From Oegoconia quadripuncta (Eukaryota > Arthropoda > Insecta > Lepidoptera > Autostichidae): 64,000 nt of DNA. Within the stretch, counting starts at the first letter, position 1. Each line of letters begins with the position of its first letter. Below, piece by piece: positions 42,771 through 52,549 of the stretch. Where the stretch lies: assembly GCA_949316235.1 (NCBI GenBank), contig OX438751.1, positions 23,651,885 to 23,715,884 of the forward strand, read 5' to 3'. Both the position numbers and the translations under genes were made by a program. The notes beneath the pieces are model-generated. The model ran no database searches, had not been told where the DNA came from, and was given only the letters and a program-made list of their open reading frames with translations.

Positions 42771-44555
42771 ACACCATCTTACCAAACCCAAACGATCGCA
42801 TTAGGAAAACAGCAAACCATTGCTTCCCAGAATTTCATCTTTGTAGGCTACACTATAGGGATGAGATAGTAAGTATATATAGGCGAAAATATTACCAGCA
42901 TTTGAGCCATTTTTAAAGTTACCTCGCAAATAAGTATTAGATTATCAGCAGTGGTGAGACAGGCCCCGTGTTCACTAAATCCCAACCGGTAGCAACAACC
43001 GCCTCACGCCTCACAGCGGGCGTAACATTCGTCTTGGAACGATAAGGAACGCCTGATCGATTTACGCTCCGATCACGTGATAGCCCTAGGCTAAGATTTG
43101 CATTCCGCAAAATACTGGGACTTAACACGCACTGCATGTAGTGATAAGTTAATGTGTGTAGATAAGTATTTGATGTTATTTTAAAATTTTAGGAACACTT
43201 ATGACTGGTACGCCGTAAATAGTCAATTAATAGTTTTAAAAATAGATGATGGAATATGCAGCAAATCGCCCATGTAGAGCAGTAATTAATATGATGTAAT
43301 TCCACTGTAAACTTTTAAATAGAAACTTATAAGTCATTTACAAGTCTCCACTGATAGGTACAACTTTAGCTGTACCTAATAACATTGTAAATTATACTAC
43401 CGTGCAGTGACGTTCATCGCGTTTTGTCACAGGGTAGACAGAATGATGAAATTTGCTATTAAACGAGAAAAATACAACTACAAAATAATAACTTACTCCT
43501 GGTATATAGCAGTCAGAATTTTTAATCACTACACCAAACAGGTCGTCGTCGTCGTAATGAGTTAATGATAGACAGGGAATAAATCAGTTCCAAGAAGGAG
43601 TTCTTTTGGGTTTGTTTCGTCAATATTGTGATTAATTTGTGAATTTATTAAAACTTTGTCGTAACCAATGACAACATTATCCCTTACAGCCTTCACTTAG
43701 CTAACTTAACTCTTTTCGTTTATATTACAGGGTTTACTTTTCAATGAAGCTTTGTGAAAGCTTACGGCGTTATGGGGTTCAACACCGAAGGCTATAAAGG
43801 CACGAAGTTAGTATTTTTCGCTGAATTTATTTTGACAAGGCACGGGATTGCATTTTTGTTTGGCCATTGTTCACGAACAAGTGTGTTTTAGTGTAGTTTC
43901 GGTCGTTAATTAGAAAATGAATTGTTCACTGAAGTTTATTGACTTTGTAATGACTTTGGGCTTTTCGTAAAATATTTGCGCTCACGCGCTGTCTGTTGAG
44001 TTTACAATGTGCATGTAGTTAGTGTTACGCGTTGGCTTTACTCAGGTTATTTGGATCCAAAATTATCTTCTGCTTCAGCGTCACTCACCATTCAGTATAC
44101 AATCGACATCTTTTTAAATCTATGGCTGTATTTTCTGAAATTAATTTCAGATCCACCCTGCAAAAATACTAGCCATTTTATTCTGGTCGATTGTGTGGTC
44201 TAGACAAGACTAAGATGGGAATTTTTTCTAGATGGAATTGAAGAAATGTAAGTTTTCTTTCAAGACGCGAATTAAAGCACATCGGCTAGAAATATAAAAG
44301 AAGAATATTCTGAAAGCATTTGCAACATTACGAAAAGCTTAGCGGTAGCTGCTCACAGACATCTTGACTCGTTCGCGTTGTAGGTGTTTAGTTAATTACG
44401 TTAAGCCCACTTTTGACAATTATTATTTTAAACGAGTATCATTATGATCTATACAATTGCTATACCTACACCACCGTATAACATGATCTTTATAGAATAC
44501 ACACTTATGATTGTTATTGAAAATTTTTGGACTAGTACCCTACCCTCGCTTTCTC
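42771..44555. other. Long unassigned stretch
   Basis: Small scraps: 43415-43440 shares gcgttttgtcacagggta with 10445-10475 (inverse), and 43520-43550 resembles a SINE-B' head end. A GC-richer patch at 42955-43060 has no readable motif. No gene recognised. Confidence 0.4.
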
Positions 44556-44818
44556 TCGCAGGGCACTAGCTGAAAATCAGTGTCTTACCGCTATAGGTGA
44601 GGATCCACACTGAGCGATGGCCCATTTGTGGTACAGATACACATACAACTCTATTATAAGTTGTAACAATTGTACTTAATTTTAGTTTTTATTTTTATTA
44701 CTGTGAAATAAGGCTACATTTTGTAAGAATAACACCAAGCAGAATGATTGTTGCGTCGAATATATTTGTATGTGTTTCTGTAATAGGCAAATAAACGCTT
44801 TATCTATCTATCTATCTA
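44556..44818 (+). mobile_element. Family-F LINE 3' UTR with (TCTA)n tail
   Basis: cactagctgaaaatcagtgt, actgagcgatggcccatttg and an end ggcaaataaacgctttat followed by four TCTA units. AATAAA precedes the repeat, as in LINE-L tails. Confidence 0.6.
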
Positions 44819-45320
44819 AGAAGAGCTTTCTACAACATGTAAAATATGAAGACAAGATCCGCAGGAAAACCGGAAATTTGGTGGAGAAATTGTATCGGGC
44901 GAACATTACCCATATAAAAGGAATTGGGTGGAGTAGTCTCTTTAGTGGGCCGATTATCCGTGTGGCACCGCAAATCCCACCTTTAATCCATAGCCTGTCT
45001 GTCGGACTTTCATGCCTAAACTCCTAGCCTGGAACCTGGAGAAGGCTTTACCGACTTTCAAAAACGAGGAGGTCGAGTTAGCGATAGAATAATTCGACAC
45101 AGGTGAAGGCGGGGATGGAAAGCTGCTATGTATTACTTTGACTTGTTAGGAGTTGGAATTAATGTTAATTGACAGATTTGTTTCAGCCTTTCTCGTGACT
45201 ATATTCTATAGTCCAGTAGCTACCTGAGCCAACGCCGCTAGACTTCTGGGCAAGTAGGAGGCAATGACTTGACAGTTTGTTAATTTAAAAAAATTATCCA
45301 ACTAACAACTCAAATGAAAT
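44819..45320. other. Unassigned
   Basis: An open plus frame to 45027 has no motif. Nothing recognised. Confidence 0.35.
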
Positions 45321-45668
45321 ACTCGTGATGTAGTCACATTTGCTATCCGTTCGATTAGCAAATTTAAACAATGTCTGACGTGGTCAGTCCTTTGACTAGG
45401 TGACCAAAGGTGATATTTTAATATGAGTGCTTATGTGCCTCGGACGGCACGTTAAAAAGTGGATCCCGATTTAAGACGGTCGTTAAGCCAATTCGGTGGC
45501 CTACAGGGGCGACTTAAAAGCAATGACTATCTGAAGTCAGATACAAATCCGCCAATCCGCACTGGGCCCGCGTGTGGATTAATTGTGGATTATTATATAG
45601 CCCATACCCTCTCCCAGTGAAAACAGACTGTGCTCCAACAATGGGGACATGTAATGCTGTGAATGATC
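45321..45668 (+). mobile_element. SINE-5S, longest copy
   Basis: Head actcgtgatgtagtcacatt, 5S block (aaacaatgtctgacgtggtc agtc) at about 45368-45410, body to ggcccgcgtgtggattaatt, then a tail cagactgtgctccaacaatg, gggacatgtaatgctgtgaa. The body is longer than in 1786-2060 (cgacttaaaagcaatgacta segment present). Box C is degraded (tttgactaggtgacc). Confidence 0.7.
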
Positions 45669-45704
45669 ATCAAATTAATCAATAAGTTGGGAACTTCTTT
45701 CTCT

Positions 45705-46003
45705 CTGTCTTTATAAAATATCAGATTATTTAGATGATAAACATTCATGGACATAACCAGCCTGTTCGCATAACCAGGCTATTTCACAATTAATAATGAA
45801 ATATTATAATATAAAAAAAATAATTATTAATTTTGTACTATAAAAACCTTTTTTTTTAAAGAGCAACCTCTCGAGTTTCTTGCTTGTTCTTCTCAGGGGC
45901 AAATTGCTTTTTAAACAAGCAGTAGCTTTAAAAATGTAAAATCTGACTATTTTAAGTGTATCCTGTGTACCTACGAAATAAAGCATTTTTGATTTGATTT
46001 GGC
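45705..46003 (+). mobile_element. LINE-2 3' tail
   Basis: ataaaatatcagattattta, gataaacattcatggacata, aggctatttcacaattaata, cgagtttcttgcttgttctt, aagtgtatcctgtgtaccta and the end aaataaagcatttttg. UTR plus the last codons. Confidence 0.8.
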
Positions 46004-46089
46004 ATTGTAGACGGGTACGTTTACTTAAGGTAAGAGATCAGATTAGATAGGTCTTCTCGTCCAAAATACACTGGTAATACAATATGTGT

Positions 46090-46402
46090 TACCAGTGATG
46101 ACTTATGAAATGAGGTCTCTCACTATGGGCCTCATAAGAAAGCGCAAGGTTACTCAACGACCTACGTGGAGGGCGATTCACTGCGTTTCTTCATTCCTGA
46201 TCCGTAGGGCGAATCGAATAAGTTATCGACACATCCTAGCATATTAGTAAGTTGGAGCGATAGTCAGTAAGACACATAGTTCGAAGAAGTGATAGCCGTT
46301 GGGGTATGAGTTGCTAGATGCAGGCAGCTTCCAACCGGTCCCTCTGGTAGTTTATGTGGAGGCTTAAGTTCAGCAATAGACGTCCTGCTGGTAATATGAT
46401 GA
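46090..46402 (+). pseudogene. RTE-c C-terminal remnant
   Basis: Plus frame MGLIRKRKVTQRPTWRAIHC resembles the 'VTQRAMERAMLG' segment of RTE reverse transcriptases, and near the end AASNRSLW and the tail aatatgatgatgatt appear in shifted frames. Several frameshifts and stops. Confidence 0.55.
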
Positions 46403-47555
46403 TGATTCTTACACTGTCATAAACGATTAAAGTTTAGATTGTACTTTACTATAGAATAGAATACATTAATTTCCAATGATTAGGATAAGTAAAATAGTTG
46501 GTAAAATTGTATAAATTGTATCACCTAAATCAGCCATGTACAATAGCATGCAAAATTATAATTAGCCTGTCCTTCGTTAAACAATAAAAATACAAATTAA
46601 ATTACACAATTCGATGTCCTTCATCATATGATCAATACAAATGCCATGTCAGTCATTCTTGATGAAATAAATTTTCTAGTTTATTAATTCACAATTTAGA
46701 GAAATAACGTCTTATAACAATTTATTACAGTTTAATTAAAATATGTCTGCAATTAATTTATAATTATTGATTTAATTCATCGTCAAGGAAATTATATAAA
46801 CATTTTTATTACATATAATTATTGTTAAAGTTATATTTAAAATATTCATCAATTGAGTAAAATACATTGTTCAATAAGCGTTTGAAGAATAATAAACTTA
46901 AGTACAACAACCAATCACCACGGGAAACTTCTCAGACAAAACTAAGCAGAAACAATGGAAAAAATGTAAAACAAGAAAAAAGAAATCATTGAAATACCGA
47001 CCATTGAGAATATCAATACATCATGCAAAAATTCCCCTTAAACTCTTCCATGACTAAGTTATTGAAGCCTCAACGAAAATACTAAAAAGGATCGCACAAA
47101 CTCAAAACCTACAGCTTATCCAATTCACTAAATAACACAACCGACCCATCAGAAAGCATCTTTGTTTTCCACAACAGAGAGATCTTATAACCTTGCGGTC
47201 GAAAATATGCCCTCGAAAAGATCTCTCGCAAGCAAACCTTCTCAACTCAATCAACGGAATGCTCTTTAGAATCCGCCTTACACCTTTGAGGTAAGGGACT
47301 TAGGTGAAAATGTAAACCGGCAAAATGGAATTGGTGAAACTATATCGAAGTCAGACAAATGAAGTCATACGTCATCTGCGTCAATCTCGCATCGGTCGGT
47401 TAACCCGAACGAGCTGGCACTGAGTCGACTTTTACGAGACAATATTTCAATATACTTATGAGGGTTAAGCTTGTTGTCCATTGGCAACGACAAAATAAAG
47501 ATTTTCGAAGAAATTATAGTAAGCTAATATTATTATTTAATTTTTAAGGATGCAC
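46403..47555. other. Unassigned AT-rich stretch
   Basis: Long AT-rich run (46400-46900) and then mixed sequence with no recognised element. Confidence 0.4.
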
Positions 47556-47900
47556 CAGTCAAATAAGATAATTAGGCAGATCCCACCTCCGCTCTCCTCC
47601 CTCTGTAACTCCTGTAAGCCAGGATCAACAGTGGTACTCTGCACGGCGCCTACTGAAGGTAGACGGAGCCCTACGTGACTCTATTGCTACCTTGGACCCC
47701 AGACTAATTAAAGACAGAATTTAAGGGTGAAAAGTAGGAAAGAAAGAAAGTCCCACCTCCCCCCCAACAAATGGGAGTGTAGCTAATGTGACGCAAAAAG
47801 CCAAAGCGGCTAACCCTATGGGGGAGGTAGTCAAGTTAAGCTCGACTCCCTAATTTAAAACACCACGGTCGGACAAGATAATTAGGCAGGGGACTTTGAA
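47556..47900. repeat. Segment flanked by a direct repeat
   Basis: gtcaaataagataattaggc at 47557 and gtcggacaagataattaggc at 47870 flank ~310 bp of GC-richer sequence (cctccgctctcctccctctg, aagcggctaaccctatgggg). The flanks could be a target duplication or a tandem remnant. Content not identified. Confidence 0.4.
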
Positions 47901-48049
47901 TATGGAAGGCAGCACATCTGCGGGCGTTAGACAGATGGTCGATCCACTAGAGGGAACTTTGGTTACTGTGCTCCCGGTTCAGTCTGGCCATCAAATCTTC
48001 CAATCTTCCTGCAGACCTTTACGATGTCCAATTTCATATGTTGTAGTTC

Positions 48050-48215
48050 CTCTTTTTCTATTCTATCTTTGTAAAAACTTTCCCACCCACACACTCGACC
48101 AGGAAATGTTGACAGGTTTCGTCTTCCCACTCAACGCAGGATAGATCTGAAACTGATCTCAGAAGTGATGATTGTCTGTTTGTTCAATCTACAGTGACCA
48201 ATGGTTATACTTACT
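48050..48215 (-). pseudogene. RNase-H-type LINE C-terminal remnant, frameshifted
   Basis: Minus strand gives IGHCRLNKQTIITSEISF, then after a frame change SCVEWEDETCQHFLVEC. The GHC.LN and C..E.ET..H.L.EC pattern is the end of LINE polyproteins with an RNase H domain (recalled). Only ~55 codons survive. Confidence 0.55.
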
Positions 48216-48831
48216 AGAGTCAACGTTTTCTTCTTCTCCTGGCCCCAATTAGTACTTACACACCTATTCTAATTTACGACGGCCCTCGGTATTCTCCCGA
48301 TCCACTTGAGCTTCAGTTTGTTATTCAGTTCAGTTCATTAAAAATGAGCAGAAAAAATTATTGTTTAGATCACGAAAACTATTGATAATGAATACTTGCG
48401 CTAGAACTGCATAAATAAATTCCAGTCTAAAATGTTTCCTAAACAATTCGATAAAAATGAATTGCTATAGATTTTCTAGAATTAACTATATATTTTACAG
48501 TGCGATGGATGACCAGCCCAAAGTCTGCATACACAAAAGCCACAAAGCGTTTCGAGGTTCGCGTGAGACAATCTCGAAGCTATGGCTTTTTATATCTTAT
48601 TCTGGCCTTTGTATGTGCGATGGGAAAGAGAGTGATGGCGAAATATTTGATATTGCAAATTGACGCTCAAAACCGTAACCACAAACTGTATTAGATCTTA
48701 GATCAGTTTGTTATGTTAGTTCAAATGTAGAAACATCGCATCACACTATTGAATTACATTCTCAGTCTCAGTACCTCAGTCAGCCTATTTATAGATAAAT
48801 CTATATAAGTATTTAATACTACATATATGCA
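48216..48831. other. Unassigned
   Basis: No recognised element. The open frame around 48457-48663 has no motif. Confidence 0.35.
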
Positions 48832-49075
48832 CATCATCATTTTCCCGCCCTTATCCCACTCTAGGTGGGGTTGGCACCACATGTCATCCTCTTCCACTCT
48901 CCTCTATCAGTCGTCATCTCCGTACTCACCCCTTTCACACACATATCAGTCGGATAAATGCACATAAGTAATTAAAATAAATTTTAAACTCTTTGATACA
49001 TTGGCCTGTCTGGGCATCGAACCCGGAACTCCTAAATTGGGAGACCGCGTCCTAACCGCTGAGCCACCGACGCTC
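48832..49075 (-). mobile_element. Chimera: SINE-A head joined to RTE-b 3' end
   Basis: Minus strand starts with the SINE-A tRNA-like head at 49075 (ggagcgtcggtggctcagcg, gagttccgggttcgatg) and its AT spacer, then at about 48947 switches, in the same orientation, to the last ~115 bp of RTE-b (acggagatgacgactgatag, ccccacctagagtgggataa). The junction falls in the shared 'ca'/'tg' of catatca/cagtcgg. The SINE-A body and tail are absent. Confidence 0.8.
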
Positions 49076-49081
49076 CACTAA

Positions 49082-49125
49082 ACATACAATACAATACAAT
49101 ACAAATACACTTTATTGCACAACAG
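49082..49125 (-). mobile_element. LINE-L tail scrap
   Basis: acaatacaatacaatacaaa followed by tacactttattgcacaa, the inverse of the LINE-L end. Confidence 0.6.
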
Positions 49126-49719
49126 ATAAGATAAACATAATGTTTTGTAAGAAATATTTGTAAATTTCTTGAAATATACATCTATAATCTGTGCTATAAA
49201 ATTAATGTATTACGTTACCAATCATGCTATTAAATACTGAGAAGTCATTCTTGTCTTTTGGATTCTATGGCCATTTATCTCACAGACTTTATCCCTCGTA
49301 TTGTTTCTGAAACTGCATTGAGTAATAAATAAAGCAATAAGTTGGTTTTTGTTCAAAAGCCTTTCTAATTTAATTTTACTGTTCTGGCTATAAAAGTCTA
49401 TTTGATTTAATATTTATTAGAGAAAATTTTAGTGTTAATTCAGTCGCTTGGCTTAACACCTCATAAAATTATGGTCCGGCTTTCCTTATGATATCAGAAC
49501 CTCTACCAATACGCTGTAGGTTTGGCTCAATCAATTTTGCGATCAGATTATTATATAATATGTTTGTATCTTCTCATCAGTGAATCTTGGTCAGGGTACG
49601 ATGAGACTGTCATGTCTAGAAGGACTCAAGTCCCTAAATTAAATAAAGATTATAAAAAAAAAGAACCTCTACCATGGGTTAACACAAATGTAGGTACCCT
49701 AAAGTCAAAAAATTAATTA
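49126..49719. other. Unassigned
   Basis: No recognised element. Confidence 0.35.
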
Positions 49720-49915
49720 ACGAACCCCCGACGAAAAACAACGGGTGTTATGTATTTGCCGGCGTTTTGCGTGGCCCAAGTTGAGTGCGGTATTTTTTAT
49801 ATTAAAGTCTAAACTATGGTTAAGATTTTTAGCCATGGCTGATGAAAGTCGATTAAGCCGTTTCGATGATATTTCACTTTTAACAGAGTTTTTTGGTGTA
49901 TTTCAAAGATATTAT
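49720..49915 (+). repeat. Family D copy
   Basis: acgaacccccgacgaaaaac, cgggtgttatgtatttgccg, gctgatgaaagtcgattaag, ccgtttcgatgatatttcac and agttttttggtgtatttc keep the family-D order. The 'cggacgtatctcag' block is missing. Confidence 0.55.
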
Positions 49916-49984
49916 AAGTACGATAAAAGTACGAAACTCTTATAGTCGTTCATTTCAACTGTAACCAGCCTTTGGTAGGAAAAT

Positions 49985-50110
49985 CTTAAGATTTACGAGG
50001 TCAAACTCAAGGGGTTTGCTAGTAGCAACTGAAAAGTTCCACCATCCACCTCCTGGCGCCATCATCAGATCAATTATAGTATTGTCATCTGAACTACACA
50101 CTATACTACT
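49985..50110 (-). repeat. Family H repeat
   Basis: Minus-strand gatctgatgatggcgccag, gaggtggatggtggaacttt, tcagttgctactagcaaacc match 57356-57430. Class unknown. Confidence 0.5.
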
Positions 50111-50364
50111 ATACGTAACAAGTTTCATTTCGATACGACAATTAGAAGTAAAAATTGACTGCCAAAATTTGTTAGTCAGCACTTACACAAGTGTAACTAA
50201 CAGAAAATAACTATTTAAGTGTTAAAAACCAAAAAACCCGACTGCTATTTTGTAATTTTCTGACGCCATGTTGTATTTTTCATAAAATGTATCCTACGAC
50301 ACTCCGGGTACAAAGACGAATCTAACGACATATACATACATACATACATACATACATATAATAC

Positions 50365-51565
50365 ATAATACGGATTACGAATTTTTAACCAAAAAACGTT
50401 TCCCAAAGTATCACATGCCAAAGTATATTTCCCAAATTTTCATTTCGCAAAAAAACATTTGGCAAAACAACTTTTCGCAATTTTACAGTTAGCAACACTA
50501 TTTTCGGTAATTTATTGTTTAACAAATAATTACATGGCAATCTTTCATTTTACCTAGTATTATGTAGTCAAATATGATTTGGCATAACATGCTCTTCCCA
50601 AAATATTGCATATCATATGATTTACTTAAGAGTCTTAAACTTCACATTGGACAAATAAATTACAGGTAAGAACTTCTATAATAATTTTATTGTTATTATA
50701 CAAGTCAATTCCAACGCTTCGCCGGCCGCTGCCGCGGCACGCTCGCTTCGCTCACTCGGCTCGCGCTCTGTTGACGGGGGTCAGCGGCGAGGATATGTGG
50801 GGCTCACCGCTCCAGACGGGAGCGGTCCTACCCACTAAAAACCCCCCGGTGTTCCTCCGCGCGCACCGAAACGGCGTGGCCACGGGTACCCCTCGGTAAT
50901 CGTCCACAGCCAGGCCAGCGCGGCGCCCGCCGCCAAGGCAACGGCGGCGGCGGGCCCTCCTATAGGCTGGAGCAGGGAGGAATCTCCTGCCTCGACTCGC
51001 CTCGCCTCGACTATGGCCGGCAAGGAGAGATCGTCCCCTACCGCTGCGACGAGGTCGCGACGCTCCCCTTCCCAGGCTGGGCATTCCTCAAGGGTGTGCT
51101 GCGCCGTGTCCTCGTGGCAGCCACAGTGATGGCACTCGTCGGTCGCTTCCCGTCCGGCGATCCGGTGCAGGTATCTCCCGAAGCAGCCATGCCCCGAGAG
51201 AACCTGCCCCGCCCGGAAGGTAAGCGAGCCCCGCATGCGCTCCGTCCAGTCCCTTATTACTGGGCGGAGCGCCTCGACGGTCCGGTGACAGTTCTATCCT
51301 AACCTAATCCACTTTGCTAGCAGTTCTAATCTAGCCTACGTAACCTATATGAAATCATTTTGAACGAACTTATTTTTGGAATATATTTTTTTACAAAATA
51401 AAGCATATGCTTAATGTATATTTGACTTAATAAAACTTGAGCAAGTAAAAACTTGCCAAATTAATATTTGACCAAGTGATTAAAATGCGAAATATAAGTT
51501 GCTAAAGATTCTTTTGGAAAATGAAACTAGTGCTAAGTTTTTTGGGAAGTAAAATTTGACGAAAA
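50365..51565. mobile_element. Foldback-like element with ~20-bp degenerate repeats
   Basis: Left arm 50385-50560: variants of 'cattt.gcaaaa' and 'tttcccaaa' at ~20-bp spacing (aagtatatttcccaaatttt, catttcgcaaaaaaacattt, ggcaaaacaacttttcgcaa). Right arm 51420-51560 shows the inverse variants (gacttaataaaacttgagca, tttggaaaatgaaactagtg). The arms are similar in pattern rather than base for base. An R1-like fragment sits between them. Confidence 0.5.
50720..51296 (-). pseudogene. R1-like LINE C-terminal remnant, GC-rich
   Basis: Minus frame from 51295: NCHRTVEALRPVIRDWTERM, then MRGSLTFRAGQVLSGHGCFG, CHHCGCHEDTAQHTLEEC (a C-x2-C-x7-H-x4-C-like zinc knuckle, by eye) and PAWEGERRDLVAAVG. This matches the C-terminal region of R1-clade retrotransposons (recalled). 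After about residue 70 the frame changes into Ala/Gly-rich sequence, suggesting a frameshift or foreign end. GC content is far above that of the flanks. Confidence 0.7.
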
Positions 51566-51629
51566 CATAATACATACACTCGAAAAACATTACCCTCCTT
51601 CCTTGGGCAGTCGGTTAAAAAGCATGTTA

Positions 51630-51745
51630 AAGAAAAGAGCAACCCTTGAGTTTTTTACTCGTTCTTCTCTGGGAAGTGAGTTTTGTGAATGAGCAGCAAT
51701 TTCATTAATTTTAATACGAGTATTTAAGTAAAAAAAAACGTTACG
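51630..51745 (+). mobile_element. LINE-2-like tail
   Basis: agaaaagagcaacccttgag, ttttactcgttcttctctgg, gaatgagcagcaatttcatt: LINE-2 UTR order, diverged like 21735-21835 and the 35-kb subfamily. Confidence 0.5.
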
Positions 51746-52319
51746 TGTTCAAATGATATATTTTTATAAATAAATCTTTTGACTACATTGGCTGTGAACA
51801 ACACTCAAAAGCAGCTTTTACAAATTCACCGAAAAACATCACAGACAGCTCAGGCAGGCCAAACCGTATACCATTGTCGAAATTAATGATCGCTATCAAT
51901 GCGTTCGCGTTTCGAGCTATTTAGCGGCTATTCGCGGCCATTTATTGCTATTTGACGCTATTTATGGGCACCTGACAAAAGCTGGTTATGCTTTAGTGTT
52001 TGTTGGGGCCGTTGTCCGCAAGTCTCCACGTAACAATAGGTGTATGGATTTATGTAGTCATTGAGTGTTTTTCTTGGTACGATTCTAAGGGCCCAATGCC
52101 ATAGGCGCCTTAACTTTGATTAAATAACATGATTAAATTTATTAAAACAATAATTTAAAAACCGCCTGGCTAGCTACCACCACCAAACTTCTTACTCGTT
52201 TAAAAATTCGAGCATATCAATTTTAAACACAGCAATGTGTTTAATTTGGTAGCATCTAGTGAATTTCCACCTCTATTATCACTATCGTTCTTCCCCGTGG
52301 TTCTTCCCATCTAATCTAA
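51746..52319. other. Unassigned, small SINE-C scrap at 52160-52185
   Basis: ccgcctggctagctaccacc is a piece of the SINE-C centre. Nothing else recognised. Confidence 0.35.
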
Positions 52320-52546
52320 TCTAACTAATATTATAAATGCGAAAGTTTGGATGTTTGTCTGTTTGTTGTTCAATCACGGCGAAACGTATGAACAGATTAG
52401 GATGAAATTTGGTATGTAGGTAGAATATACCCCGGATTGAGATATAGGATATTTTTTGTCCCGATAAAAGGAGTAGTTCCCGCGGGATATACAAATTTCC
52501 ACGATAAAGTTACTCCACGCAGGCGAAGCCGCGGGCGGAAAGCTGG
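52320..52546 (+). mobile_element. Helitron-like non-autonomous element
   Basis: 227 bp beginning TCTAACTAATATT after an A and ending AAGCTGG before a T, matching the A|TC...CTRR|T rule for Helitrons. The interior aatgcgaaagtttggatgtt, atgaaatttggtatgtaggt and gcaggcgaagccgcgggcgg is the widespread lepidopteran type (recalled). No TIRs, no target duplication, no coding. Confidence 0.7.
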
Positions 52547-52549
52547 TAA

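Larger units (their letters stand above)
50222..51615 (+). repeat. Family E copy split by a foldback element
   Basis: The left part 50222-50362 (aaaccaaaaaacccgactgc, gacgccatgttgtatttttc, repeated ACAT) and the right part from 51568 (acatacactcgaaaaacatt, gggcagtcggttaaaaa) look like the two ends of one family-E unit. About 1.2 kb of foreign DNA lies between them. Confidence 0.5.

Noticed and set aside
47556..47900. Target duplication of a complete unknown element
   Set aside because: The flanking repeats differ at several positions and are longer than usual target duplications. Kept only as a repeat-flanked segment.
50385..50560. CRISPR-like repeat array
   Set aside because: The ~20-bp words are degenerate, unequal in spacing and AT-driven. 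There are no conserved repeats with unique spacers and the genome is evidently eukaryotic.
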